Below, piece by piece: positions 25,053 through 32,639 of a stretch of 57,895 bases of DNA. Source of the stretch: Chloroflexota bacterium. Lineage in GTDB: Bacteria; Chloroflexota; Limnocylindria; P2-11E. A program made the translations under genes and the position numbers. The notes under the pieces are model-generated. The model searched no databases. It was not told where the DNA came from and was given only the letters and a program-made list of their open reading frames with translations. Position 1 is the stretch's first letter, and every line of letters begins with the position of its first letter. The stretch spans positions 1-57,895 of the forward strand of contig VBFY01000064.1 of the NCBI GenBank assembly GCA_005889405.1. Direction: 5' to 3'.

Positions 25053-25393
25053 GACGCCGCGTCGCTCTTCGATCCGCCGTCGCTCTTCGACGCCGGCTTC
25101 TCCGGCGCCTTCGTTTCGCTCTTCTTGTCGGCCTTCGTCTCGCTCTTGGTCTCCGTTTTCGTCTCCGTCTTGGTCTCGCTCTTCTTGTCCGCGCTCACAT
25201 CCGAGGTCTTGTCGGCGGGCCGGCTGTCGGTCTTGTACCAGCCCGAGCCCTTGAAGACGATCGCTGGGGTCGAGATGAGCCGCCGCGGCTTCTTGCCGCA
25301 ATTGGGGCATTTCTCGAGCGCCTCGTCGTTGAACGATTGCACCGCCGAGAACACGTGGCCGCAATGATCGCAGCGGTAGTCGTATATCGGCAT
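25049..25393 (-). CDS. FmdB-type zinc-ribbon protein with Lys/Thr/Glu repeat tail
   Basis: 114 residues. The N-terminal 50 form the FmdB/CxxC_CXXC_SSSS zinc ribbon: YDYRCDHCGHVF and KCPNCGKKPRR with four cysteines, then PAIVFKGSGWYKTD. The C-terminal half is a low-complexity tail of SETK/TETK units with proline and lysine, probably disordered. ATG 25393 lies 21 bases from the divergent ABC permease start. The function of these ribbons is not established; they often sit in operons with unrelated genes. Confidence 0.88.
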   Translation of the reverse strand: MPIYDYRCDHCGHVFSAVQSFNDEALEKCPNCGKKPRRLISTPAIVFKGSGWYKTDSRPADKTSDVSADKKSETKTETKTETKSETKADKKSETKAPEKPASKSDGGSKSDAAS

Positions 25394-25414
25394 CGCTCGA
25401 TATCATCGCCGAAG

Positions 25415-26413
25415 GTGTCGGGAGGGGCCATCGCCCAGAGCGAGCGCGCGGCATCCCGCCGCCGTCGTGGCCTCATCGAAAACGCGCAGGCCTACCTCTT
25501 CCTCCTGCCGGCGATCGCGTTCCTCGGCCTCTTCAAGATCCTGCCCGCGGTCTACGCCGTGTACATCTCGTTCTTCCGCTGGGATGTCGTGCAGGGCGCG
25601 TTCCGCGGCCTCGACAACTATTTCGACATCCTCTGGCAGAACAGCACGCGCTCGCAGGCGTGGTGGCAGTCACTCTCGACGACCGTCACCTACGCACTCA
25701 TCACTGTGCCCTTCGAGATCGCGATCGCGCTCGTTGTGGCCTACGTGCTGTTCCAGAAGCTCCGCGGTCGCGATATCTACCGCACGATCTACTACCTGCC
25801 ATACGTCACCTCGACGGTCGCGGCCGCCACGGTGTTCTTCTACGTCTTCCATCCGCAGTACGGGATCGTCAACCAGCTGCTGGGATCCATCGGGATCACC
25901 GGGCTCAAGTGGTTCCAGGAGCCGGACGGCATCTTCCAGATGATCGGCAACGCGCTCGGCGTCGCCGTGCCGGACTGGGCCGCAGGTCCGAGCCTCGCGC
26001 TCGTTGGTGTGGCGATCTTCTCAATCTGGCATTTCCTCGGCTTCCAGATCCTCATCTTCCTCGGTGGCCTCGGGAACATCCCGCTCGAGTACTACGAGGC
26101 CGCAAAGCTCGATGGTGCCAATCAGTGGCAGTTGTTCCGCCGCATCACGTTGCCGCTGCTCTCACCGCAGATCTTCTTCGTGTTCACCATCGCCACGATC
26201 GGCGTGCTGCGGGCCTTCAACGAGATCTTCATCCTGACGAACGGCGGCCCACTCGATACGACCCGGACCGTGACGCTCCTCCTGTTCAAGACGTTCTTCC
26301 AGCAGGGACAGATCGGGCTCGGCTCGGCGATGGGCGTGCTGCTGACGCTGGTCATCCTTGCGTTCACGCTGTTCCAGTTCCGGATCCTCGGCCGGCGGGT
26401 GGAATACGGATGA
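25415..26413 (+). CDS. sugar ABC transporter permease (MalF/UgpA-like)
   Basis: 332-residue inner-membrane subunit with six helices and the ATPase-contact (EAA) motif EYYEAAKLDGANQWQLFRRITLP near residue 230-250. GTG 25415 is chosen because the preceding frame is antisense to fmdB. The stop overlaps the next permease (ATGA). It works with the downstream permease and lipoprotein as a carbohydrate importer of the CUT1 type; the ATPase must be encoded elsewhere, as is common for CUT1 systems that share MsmK/UgpC. Confidence 0.93.
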   Translation: MSGGAIAQSERAASRRRRGLIENAQAYLFLLPAIAFLGLFKILPAVYAVYISFFRWDVVQGAFRGLDNYFDILWQNSTRSQAWWQSLSTTVTYALITVPFEIAIALVVAYVLFQKLRGRDIYRTIYYLPYVTSTVAAATVFFYVFHPQYGIVNQLLGSIGITGLKWFQEPDGIFQMIGNALGVAVPDWAAGPSLALVGVAIFSIWHFLGFQILIFLGGLGNIPLEYYEAAKLDGANQWQLFRRITLPLLSPQIFFVFTIATIGVLRAFNEIFILTNGGPLDTTRTVTLLLFKTFFQQGQIGLGSAMGVLLTLVILAFTLFQFRILGRRVEYG

Positions 26414-27324
26414 ACGTGCCACAGGTGCTCCCGCGCGCCATCGCGCGGCCGCTGCGACCGCGCATCCCGCGCATCGGCTCGACCGTCTTCAAGCATCTTG
26501 TGTTGATCCTCGTCGGAGCTGTGGTCGCGTACCCCTTCTACTTCATGGTCACCTCGTCCCTGAAGGAGTTCTTCGAGGCCACATCGACGCCGCCAACGCT
26601 GTTCCCGACGTCGCTGCACTTCGAGAATTACGTGGATGCCTGGTCGCGCCAGCCGTGGGGCCGGTTCTTCGCGAATACCTTCTTCATCGCGGGCGCGAGC
26701 GTCGCCGGAGAGATCGTCACCGCGGTCCTCGCCGCGTACGCCTTCGCGCAGATGAACTTTCGCGGGAAGAACGTGCTCTTCGCGCTCTTCCTCGCGACCT
26801 ACATGATGCCGGGCGAGGCCACCCTCATTCCGAACTTCGTGATGATGAGCAAAGCGCCGCCCGGCGTGAACCCGTTCTTCCCGATCCCACGCCTGAACCT
26901 CTACGACACCTACGGCGCGCAGATCCTCCCCTTCCTCGCAAGTGCGTTCTCGGTGTTCCTCCTCAGGCAGCAGTTCCTCGCGATCCCGAAGGAGCTGCGC
27001 GACGCGGCCGTGATCGACGGCGCAGGTCACCTGCGTTTCCTCTGGTCGGTGGTCCTGCCGATCTCGGTGCCGGCGCTGGTCACCGTCGCGATCCTGTCCT
27101 TCTATGCCTCGTGGAACTCTTTCCAGTGGCCGTTCATCGTGACCTCGAGTGAGGCGGTCCGACCCGTCCAGGTCGGTCTGAACGCGTTCCGTGCCGAAGC
27201 AGGCTCGCAGTACCATCTGCTCATGGCGGCGGCGTCGTTCGTCGTTGCACCGATCATCCTGCTTTACCTCGTGGGGCAACGCTTCCTGGTGCAGGGGGTC
27301 GCGCGAACAGGCATCCGCGGATAG
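26410..27324 (+). CDS. sugar ABC transporter permease (MalG/UgpE-like)
   Basis: 304-residue partner permease with six helices and the EAA loop IPKELRDAAVIDGAGHLRFLWSVVLP around residue 195-220. ATG 26410 overlaps the first permease stop by ATGA, which sets the start; a much longer open frame upstream is an out-of-frame reading of that gene. Together the pair forms the membrane channel of a CUT1 importer. Confidence 0.94.
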   Translation: MNVPQVLPRAIARPLRPRIPRIGSTVFKHLVLILVGAVVAYPFYFMVTSSLKEFFEATSTPPTLFPTSLHFENYVDAWSRQPWGRFFANTFFIAGASVAGEIVTAVLAAYAFAQMNFRGKNVLFALFLATYMMPGEATLIPNFVMMSKAPPGVNPFFPIPRLNLYDTYGAQILPFLASAFSVFLLRQQFLAIPKELRDAAVIDGAGHLRFLWSVVLPISVPALVTVAILSFYASWNSFQWPFIVTSSEAVRPVQVGLNAFRAEAGSQYHLLMAAASFVVAPIILLYLVGQRFLVQGVARTGIRG

Positions 27325-27393
27325 CGTTCACGCGTATCTCACCCGGTGAACACCGGCGCTGCTCGAATGGTGGACGGAGGTAGGAAGACACTC

Positions 27394-28734
27394 ATGACCA
27401 GGATGCGTATCCCAACCCTGTTCGCGACCTTGGCACTCCTGCTCGGCGCATGTGCCGGCGCGGGACCGGCCGCGACAGCCGCGCCGACGACCGAGGCCGA
27501 CATAGACATCACCGGCCCCGTCTCGCTGACGCTGTGGCACGCCCTCACGAGCGACCCGCAGAAGGCGGCGCTCGAGGCGGCGGTCAAGAAGTTCAATGAC
27601 ACGAACGGCAAGGGCATCACGATCACGCCGGTCGTCCAGGGAAACTACACGCAGCTGTACCAGAAGACCCTTGGCGCGATCCAGGCGGGCGCGCTGCCTG
27701 AGATCGTGCACGCCTACGAGAGCCAGGTCGCCGACTACCAGAAGGCGGCCGTGGTCATCGACCTCGAGCCGTACATGAACAGCGCCAAGAACGGGCTGAC
27801 GAAGGCGAGCCAGGACGATATCTACAAGCCGTATTTCGACACCAACCGTTTCCCGCAGTACGGCAACCAGCTCCTCTCGTTCCCGTTCACGAAGTCGCTC
27901 TTCGTGATGTACACGAATGAGGACGTCCTGAAGGCAGCCGGCATCGCCTCGACGCCGAAGACGTGGGCCGAGTTCGAGACCGCCGTCATGAAGACGACGC
28001 AGAAGGACGCATCGGGAAAGACGACGCGTTACGGCTGGGCGCAGCCGCTCGACGCCTCGAACTTCAACGCGCAGGTCATGTCGATGGGCGGCAACATCAT
28101 GTCCGCCGACAACAAGACCGTCGCGTGGGATGGCAAGGAGGGCCTCGCGGTCCTCCAGATGTACGACCGCCTCTGGAAGGGCGGCTACGCGTACACCCCG
28201 ACCGGGTTCGACTGGCAGAACGACTTCGCCGCGAGCAAGCTCGCGTTCACGATGGGCTCGACGTCCTCTCGACCCTTTATCGCCGGTGCGATGAAGACAC
28301 CGGTGGCCTGGAACGTCGGCGTCCCGCCGCAGACCGATCCCACGAAGCCCCGTACCGTGATGTACGGCGCGAACATCGCCGTGCTCAAGAGCACCCCGCA
28401 GAAGCAGCTCGCGAGCTGGCTCTTCGTGAAGTGGTTCAGCGATCAGGCCCAGACCGCGGACTGGGGCACCAAGTCCTACTACATGCCGGTCCGCAAGGCC
28501 GCCGCGACCGACGAGGCCCTCAAGAGCTACTGGACCTCGAAGGACCCGCAGGGCAAACAGGCCTTCGATGTGATCGGCAGCTCGATCCCCGAGCCGAACG
28601 TGCGCGGCCAGCAGGAGATCCGCGACGTGATCTTCGACATGCTGACCAAAGTCACGACCGGCAAGGCGACACCCGAGGCCGCGATCAAGGATGCGGGCCA
28701 GAAGGCGAACGACATCCTGAAGGCGAACCAGTAG
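27394..28734 (+). CDS. sugar ABC transporter substrate-binding lipoprotein
   Basis: 446-residue extracellular solute-binding protein (family 1, UgpB/MalE-like). It has a lipoprotein signal peptide with lipobox LLGAC at about residue 20, then a low-complexity linker and the motif SLTLWHALTS. ATG 27394 is preferred over GTG 27346 because it starts right at the signal peptide and follows GGAGG/AGGAAG. Ligand unknown; a sugar or sugar phosphate is likely from the family. A strong terminator follows 22 bases after the stop. Confidence 0.93.
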   Translation: MTRMRIPTLFATLALLLGACAGAGPAATAAPTTEADIDITGPVSLTLWHALTSDPQKAALEAAVKKFNDTNGKGITITPVVQGNYTQLYQKTLGAIQAGALPEIVHAYESQVADYQKAAVVIDLEPYMNSAKNGLTKASQDDIYKPYFDTNRFPQYGNQLLSFPFTKSLFVMYTNEDVLKAAGIASTPKTWAEFETAVMKTTQKDASGKTTRYGWAQPLDASNFNAQVMSMGGNIMSADNKTVAWDGKEGLAVLQMYDRLWKGGYAYTPTGFDWQNDFAASKLAFTMGSTSSRPFIAGAMKTPVAWNVGVPPQTDPTKPRTVMYGANIAVLKSTPQKQLASWLFVKWFSDQAQTADWGTKSYYMPVRKAAATDEALKSYWTSKDPQGKQAFDVIGSSIPEPNVRGQQEIRDVIFDMLTKVTTGKATPEAAIKDAGQKANDILKANQ

Positions 28735-28756
28735 TTACCGCGAAGGTCCGCGATCT

Positions 28757-28789
28757 AGAGAAGGCACCGGCGCGACCGGGGCTTTCTCT
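28757..28789 (+). terminator. intrinsic terminator of the sugar ABC operon
   Basis: The arms AGAGAAGGCACCGG (28757-28770) and CCGGGGCTTTCTCT (28776-28789) pair over 14 positions with one mismatch and one G-U pair around a 5-base loop. The pyrimidine-rich run CTTTCTCTCTT at the 3' side provides the release tract. It lies between the lipoprotein gene and the converging membrane-protein gene and may serve both. Confidence 0.75.
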
Positions 28790-28797
28790 CTTCAAAC

Positions 28798-29394
28798 TCA
28801 TGACGTAACGGCCGCGGTAAGCATGTCGCGCAGTCCCGCAAAGTCGCTCAGTTCCGGCGACAGCAGGTAACTCTTGCCTTGACGGTTGCGAACGCGCAAG
28901 AAGCCATCGCCTTCGCGATCGCTCACAGAGATAATGTCTCGCCACCCCACATTGACTGCGCGAAAACCAAACAGCACGCGCAGGATCATCCTGTCCGGCC
29001 CGATCTCTACTCGGTCAACAACATCACGGCTCGACCAAACCAAGGCCGCGACGAATAGAACAGCTATTGCGAGAGGTCCGACGGCGTCCACGATCCGGCC
29101 ACCAGCGATGATGTAGTCCGCCGCGAACGCGACGAGCACGGATGGCAGTCCGAAGATCGCGGGTACGCGTCGTGTCCGCCAACTCACCGGCACCACGTGT
29201 ACACCTGCTCCGTGAGGCGGATATGGCGTGTGCGTTCTCCATTCGGCGACGGCGGCCGCGACTCCTGCGACCGAACCGACGAAGAATGGCCACCGACTCG
29301 TCGCGCCCGCCCACGCGAACGCGAGGGCATAAGCGACGTAAAGACCCATGAACACCCGGCGCAGTTTCCGCTGGTCAGGTCGAGCGTCGCGCAC
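28798..29394 (-). CDS. small membrane protein with C-terminal PH-like domain
   Basis: About 198 residues from GTG 29394. Two pairs of hydrophobic segments (MGLYVAYALAFAWAG, FFVGSVAGVAAAV, then IFGLPSVLVAFAADYI and AIAVLFVAALVW) precede a soluble end (VEIGPDRMILRVLFGF...GWRDIISVSDREGDGFLRV) that looks like a bacterial PH-like domain. The frame stays open upstream to GTG 29487, but that stretch looks non-coding, and ATG 29349 is a further candidate. No ribosome site settles the question. Function unknown. Confidence 0.65.
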   Translation of the reverse strand: MRDARPDQRKLRRVFMGLYVAYALAFAWAGATSRWPFFVGSVAGVAAAVAEWRTHTPYPPHGAGVHVVPVSWRTRRVPAIFGLPSVLVAFAADYIIAGGRIVDAVGPLAIAVLFVAALVWSSRDVVDRVEIGPDRMILRVLFGFRAVNVGWRDIISVSDREGDGFLRVRNRQGKSYLLSPELSDFAGLRDMLTAAVTS

Positions 29395-29563
29395 GGTCGA
29401 GACATTAACGAGACAGCCAGCCAAGAGGTCACGGTGTGCGAATCTTGCACCGGCCGGGCCACCGCCACGGGCCTGACCGCGTGACACTGGATGCGCTGCC
29501 TACGTTTAGCGAGGCCGCCGCAGCATGCGTGTTATCGAGTGCGCAGGCATGATTTCCCGCTGA

Positions 29564-30088
29564 ATGTCAACTCCGCCCGGGCACGAAGGCGCCAAACAGT
29601 TGGGCCAATTGATCGGCGAGTGGCCGGACCTGAGGAAGATCATGAAGGCGCTGCAGCCGCATTACGTCTTTGTCCGCAGGTACCTACGAACCATCCCGGA
29701 ACACAAGGATGGTTTCGCGTACCGGACCGACGCCTACGTCAACGGCCTATTCGTCGCGGACGTCAAAGCCGTCCACGCGAACCGCTATCCGCAACTTGAC
29801 CAGGACTACCTCGTGCAGTGGCGGGACGGCCGTGCGCCCGAGGTCTCGTACTACTCAGGCATCCCAAAGCGCTACCGCGACGTCCGTGCCGAAATCTGGC
29901 GTGACATCGCCGACTTCTGCACGGAGTTTGGGCACCGCGGCCAATACGGCTGTCCCGACCAACTCAATCACTCTTATCGAGACGAAACCGACTCCCGCCT
30001 ACCTCAGGAGCCGCCTTGGCCGGACGAATTTGCGCGGGCAGTCAGTATCGCGCGACGCATCGCTGCCCAGACTGCTCGCGAGATTTGA
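29564..30088 (+). CDS. uncharacterised protein, first of a coupled pair
   Basis: 174 residues from ATG 29564, soluble, rich in Tyr, Arg and Asp, with no membrane segment or signal peptide. I recognise no family. Its codon use (more A/T in third positions) differs from its neighbours, which suggests an accessory origin. It ends in TTGA, overlapping the likely start of the next unknown gene, so the two were probably gained and are expressed together. 29395-29563 upstream shows no promoter I would trust. Confidence 0.55.
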   Translation: MSTPPGHEGAKQLGQLIGEWPDLRKIMKALQPHYVFVRRYLRTIPEHKDGFAYRTDAYVNGLFVADVKAVHANRYPQLDQDYLVQWRDGRAPEVSYYSGIPKRYRDVRAEIWRDIADFCTEFGHRGQYGCPDQLNHSYRDETDSRLPQEPPWPDEFARAVSIARRIAAQTAREI

Positions 30089-30750
30089 ACAAACCCCGAC
30101 GCAGAAACGGTCGGGATGCAGTTGCGCCTCGTCCGCGCCGAACGGCGGAAGCCGCGGTTCTCACGCCACCCAAATCGCGACAATTCGAAGCATCGTTGCG
30201 CCGCGATTTCGACATTCAGCTCAACGAATTCAGTGACAGGAAGCTGCGAGACATCTCGACGGCTCTCCTGATCCGGCTCACATACCTTTTGAGGATCCTT
30301 GCCAGCGTCGAAGGCGTCGTTGCGACCGCTGCCGAGCTTCGAAGTTCGCCTCGACTTTCCACCGCCGTACGGATCTACCAGGACGAACGACGACGCATGC
30401 TCCGCCACGGCGTCAATCTTGTGCCGCCCTCATCGCGGGGCCGGCGCAGCACGAAGGGATTGACACGGGCGACCGACGACGACATCCGAATGGCGGCGCC
30501 AGCGATTATCTGGACCACTCTGAGGGCGGACATCCTCTGGCTCTACGCGAACGATGTCGTCGCGGACGGAAAAAGCGTCACAAGATCCAACGCCCTCCAG
30601 CGGAAGATCAAAACGTACGAGCAGGCCCGAAGACGTGAGGTCGCCCAAGCTAAGCAGCGGCATCAGTTGGATCTCGTGCCGCGTTACGATCCGCGAATGT
30701 CCAACGGCGAAACGCCAGGACATCCGATCACGAGGGCCAGTGACTCTTAG
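30085..30750 (+). CDS. uncharacterised basic protein, second of the coupled pair
   Basis: About 221 residues starting at TTG 30085, which overlaps the upstream stop as TTGA; a start at 30016 would overlap by 73 bases. It is basic, with an Arg/Lys-rich N-terminus, a helical middle (LRDISTALLIRLTYLLRIL) and a coiled-coil-like end (RKIKTYEQARRREVAQAKQR). No family recognised. Base composition is again lower in GC than the surrounding operons. It converges on the quinone reductase gene with stops overlapping. Confidence 0.5.
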   Translation: MNKPRRRNGRDAVAPRPRRTAEAAVLTPPKSRQFEASLRRDFDIQLNEFSDRKLRDISTALLIRLTYLLRILASVEGVVATAAELRSSPRLSTAVRIYQDERRRMLRHGVNLVPPSSRGRRSTKGLTRATDDDIRMAAPAIIWTTLRADILWLYANDVVADGKSVTRSNALQRKIKTYEQARRREVAQAKQRHQLDLVPRYDPRMSNGETPGHPITRASDS

Positions 30751-31748
30751 TCCATCGTGATGACGACCTTCGCCCGCGCCTGGCCGGTGCCCACGTAGCG
30801 AACGGCCTCCACTCCCTCGCTGAGCGGATAGGTCCGGTCGATGGCCGGGCGCACCCTGCCCTCCTCGATGAGCTCCTTGAGGACGAGGAGGTCGGCGAGA
30901 GCCGTCCTCGCCACGAAGAACACGATGCGCTGCTTCAGGACCCGCGAGCGCACGAAGGCGGTACCGATGCGGGTGAAGATGGCCATTCCTCCGCGCTTGT
31001 CCGCTCCCACGAGCAGGAGGATCCCGCTCGGCACGAGGACGCGTCGCATGTCGGAGACCGAGCGGTTCCCGGCAACGTCGAAGATCGCGTCGTAGCGCTC
31101 ACCGCGTCGCGCGAAGTCCTCTTTCGTGTAGTCGACGACCTCGTCGGGGCCGAGCGAACGGATCAGCTCGAGGTTCCTCGTGCCGGTGACCGCCGTCACG
31201 TGCGCTCCGAGCGCTTTCGCGATCTGCACCGCGAACGTCCCCACACCGCCGCCGGCGCCGTTCACGAGGACCCGTTGTCCCGGCTTCACCTGCGCGTGAT
31301 CGCGAAGACCCTGGAGCGCGGTCCGTCCCGCCACGCCAACCGCGGCTGCCTGCTCGAACGACGCGTTGCGCGGCTTCGGTGCCAAGCCCTGTTCACGGGC
31401 CAGCGCGTACTCGGCGAATGACGCGGGCGCGTTGCCGAAGACCTCGTCGCCCGGGGCGAAGCGCGTCACGCCCGAGCCGACGGACTCGACGACTCCGGCG
31501 ACGTCCACACCACGGACCGGCTCATCCTTCTGGCGCATCAACGCCGAGACGGCGCGGATCATCAGACCGCCATGCACGCTGTGCCAGTCGAGCGCGTTTA
31601 CCGAGGCTGCGCGAACCCGGACCAGGACACGTCCTTCGGCGAGAGTCGGCCGTGGGATCTCCCGAAGATGAAGCGCGTCGGCCGAGCCGTATCCCTCCTG
31701 GACGATCGCCCTCATCGTCTCCTTGGCCACCGCTGTCGTCGCGACCAT
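30747..31748 (-). CDS. zinc-free MDR oxidoreductase (quinone reductase-like)
   Basis: 333-residue medium-chain dehydrogenase/reductase. The NADPH site is VLVNGAGGGVGTFAVQIAKAL, with GVDVAGVVESVG and FAPGDEVFG upstream. The catalytic and structural zinc cysteines are absent, which fits the quinone oxidoreductase / RTN4IP1-like branch. ATG 31748 lies 15 bases after the MBL-fold gene, in the same direction as valS, so it may be read from the valS transcript. Confidence 0.9.
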   Translation of the reverse strand: MVATTAVAKETMRAIVQEGYGSADALHLREIPRPTLAEGRVLVRVRAASVNALDWHSVHGGLMIRAVSALMRQKDEPVRGVDVAGVVESVGSGVTRFAPGDEVFGNAPASFAEYALAREQGLAPKPRNASFEQAAAVGVAGRTALQGLRDHAQVKPGQRVLVNGAGGGVGTFAVQIAKALGAHVTAVTGTRNLELIRSLGPDEVVDYTKEDFARRGERYDAIFDVAGNRSVSDMRRVLVPSGILLLVGADKRGGMAIFTRIGTAFVRSRVLKQRIVFFVARTALADLLVLKELIEEGRVRPAIDRTYPLSEGVEAVRYVGTGQARAKVVITMD

Positions 31749-31763
31749 CAGCTTTTTCCTTCC

Positions 31764-32639
31764 TCATCTACGAGCATTCGATCGCATCGTGCCTGGGGGA
31801 TGTGGAGAAAGTGTGAAGTCGGCCTCCGCACCGATCCACTTCAGGTAACGCCGGGCCGAGCGTTCGACCGCACCGCGGCCGTCGCTCTGGGTCACGCGGT
31901 CCCACCAGCCGCCGTAGATCCGATCGAACGCGAACGGCCGAACCGCCGCCACGATGCGTCGGATCTCGTCGGCCGGGAGCGGGATGAGATTCGGGTATGA
32001 CCGCATGAAGCTCACCGCGCGCACGTCGGGCACGACCGTGATCGTGTCGCCGACCAAGAGCGCGCCGCGCCCGTCGGCGCCGGCGGCCCAATGGAGCACC
32101 GCACTGCCTTCGAAATGACCACCGGTCTGGATGAGCGTGAGCCCCGGCAGGACTTCTTTGACTCCAGACCACGCGACGATCGCCGGGTCGTCTCGCTGGA
32201 CCCACGCACGATCGGCAGAAGGTATCCACATCGGGCGGCCGCCGAACGCGCGGCTCCACTCGACCATCACGCCGTAGAAATGTGGATGCGAGAACGCGAT
32301 GCCCGCGATGCCCCCGATTGCGCGGATCGCCTCGACGCTCGCAGTGTCGATGTAGCCGAAGCAATCCCACAGGAAATTGCCGCTGGGCGTACGCACGAGC
32401 AGCGCGCGCTGGCCGATGCCGACCGCGGGCTGCGCTCCGACGCCGGTCAGCCCCGGTTCCAGCTCGCGCAGCTCGACGCGGTGACCCTGCGCCGCGAGCT
32501 GGTCGAGCGTCGTCCACGCCTGGCCGCCCTGGCGCACGTACTGACGCTCGTCCTCGCAGATCGGACAGCGCTCGGGCGCGGACGCGCTGGGCGGCTGCTG
32601 CACGCCGCAGGTCAGGCAGATGTACGCGGTGCTGCTCAC
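31764..32639 (-). CDS. metallo-beta-lactamase-fold protein with N-terminal zinc ribbon and altered metal motif
   Basis: 291 residues. A rubredoxin-like Cys4 ribbon at the N-terminus (YICLTCG and RCPICEDERQYV) is followed by an MBL-type domain. The usual HxHxDH reads SHPHFYG, so two of the metal ligands are replaced, while later positions TGGHFEGSAVLHW and LVGDTITVV remain. GTG 32639 overlaps the valS stop (GTGA), so it is translated from the valS mRNA. This subgroup is seen in some 'hydrolase/glyoxylase' annotations; the reaction is unknown. Confidence 0.82.
   Translation of the reverse strand: MSSTAYICLTCGVQQPPSASAPERCPICEDERQYVRQGGQAWTTLDQLAAQGHRVELRELEPGLTGVGAQPAVGIGQRALLVRTPSGNFLWDCFGYIDTASVEAIRAIGGIAGIAFSHPHFYGVMVEWSRAFGGRPMWIPSADRAWVQRDDPAIVAWSGVKEVLPGLTLIQTGGHFEGSAVLHWAAGADGRGALLVGDTITVVPDVRAVSFMRSYPNLIPLPADEIRRIVAAVRPFAFDRIYGGWWDRVTQSDGRGAVERSARRYLKWIGAEADFTLSPHPPGTMRSNARR

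Noticed and set aside
25120-25200. Short repeats that look like a CRISPR or tandem array
   Set aside because: They encode the SETK/TETK tail of the FmdB protein; units are imperfect, about 12 bases, and have no spacers.
25046-25414. An N-terminal extension of the ABC permease
   Set aside because: It is antisense to the zinc-ribbon gene and reads as repeated Arg/Leu; the helices begin after GTG 25415.
29440-29570. Possible tRNA near 29.5 kb
   Set aside because: No cloverleaf with a TTC-arm and acceptor stem could be drawn; no tRNA was found elsewhere in the window either.
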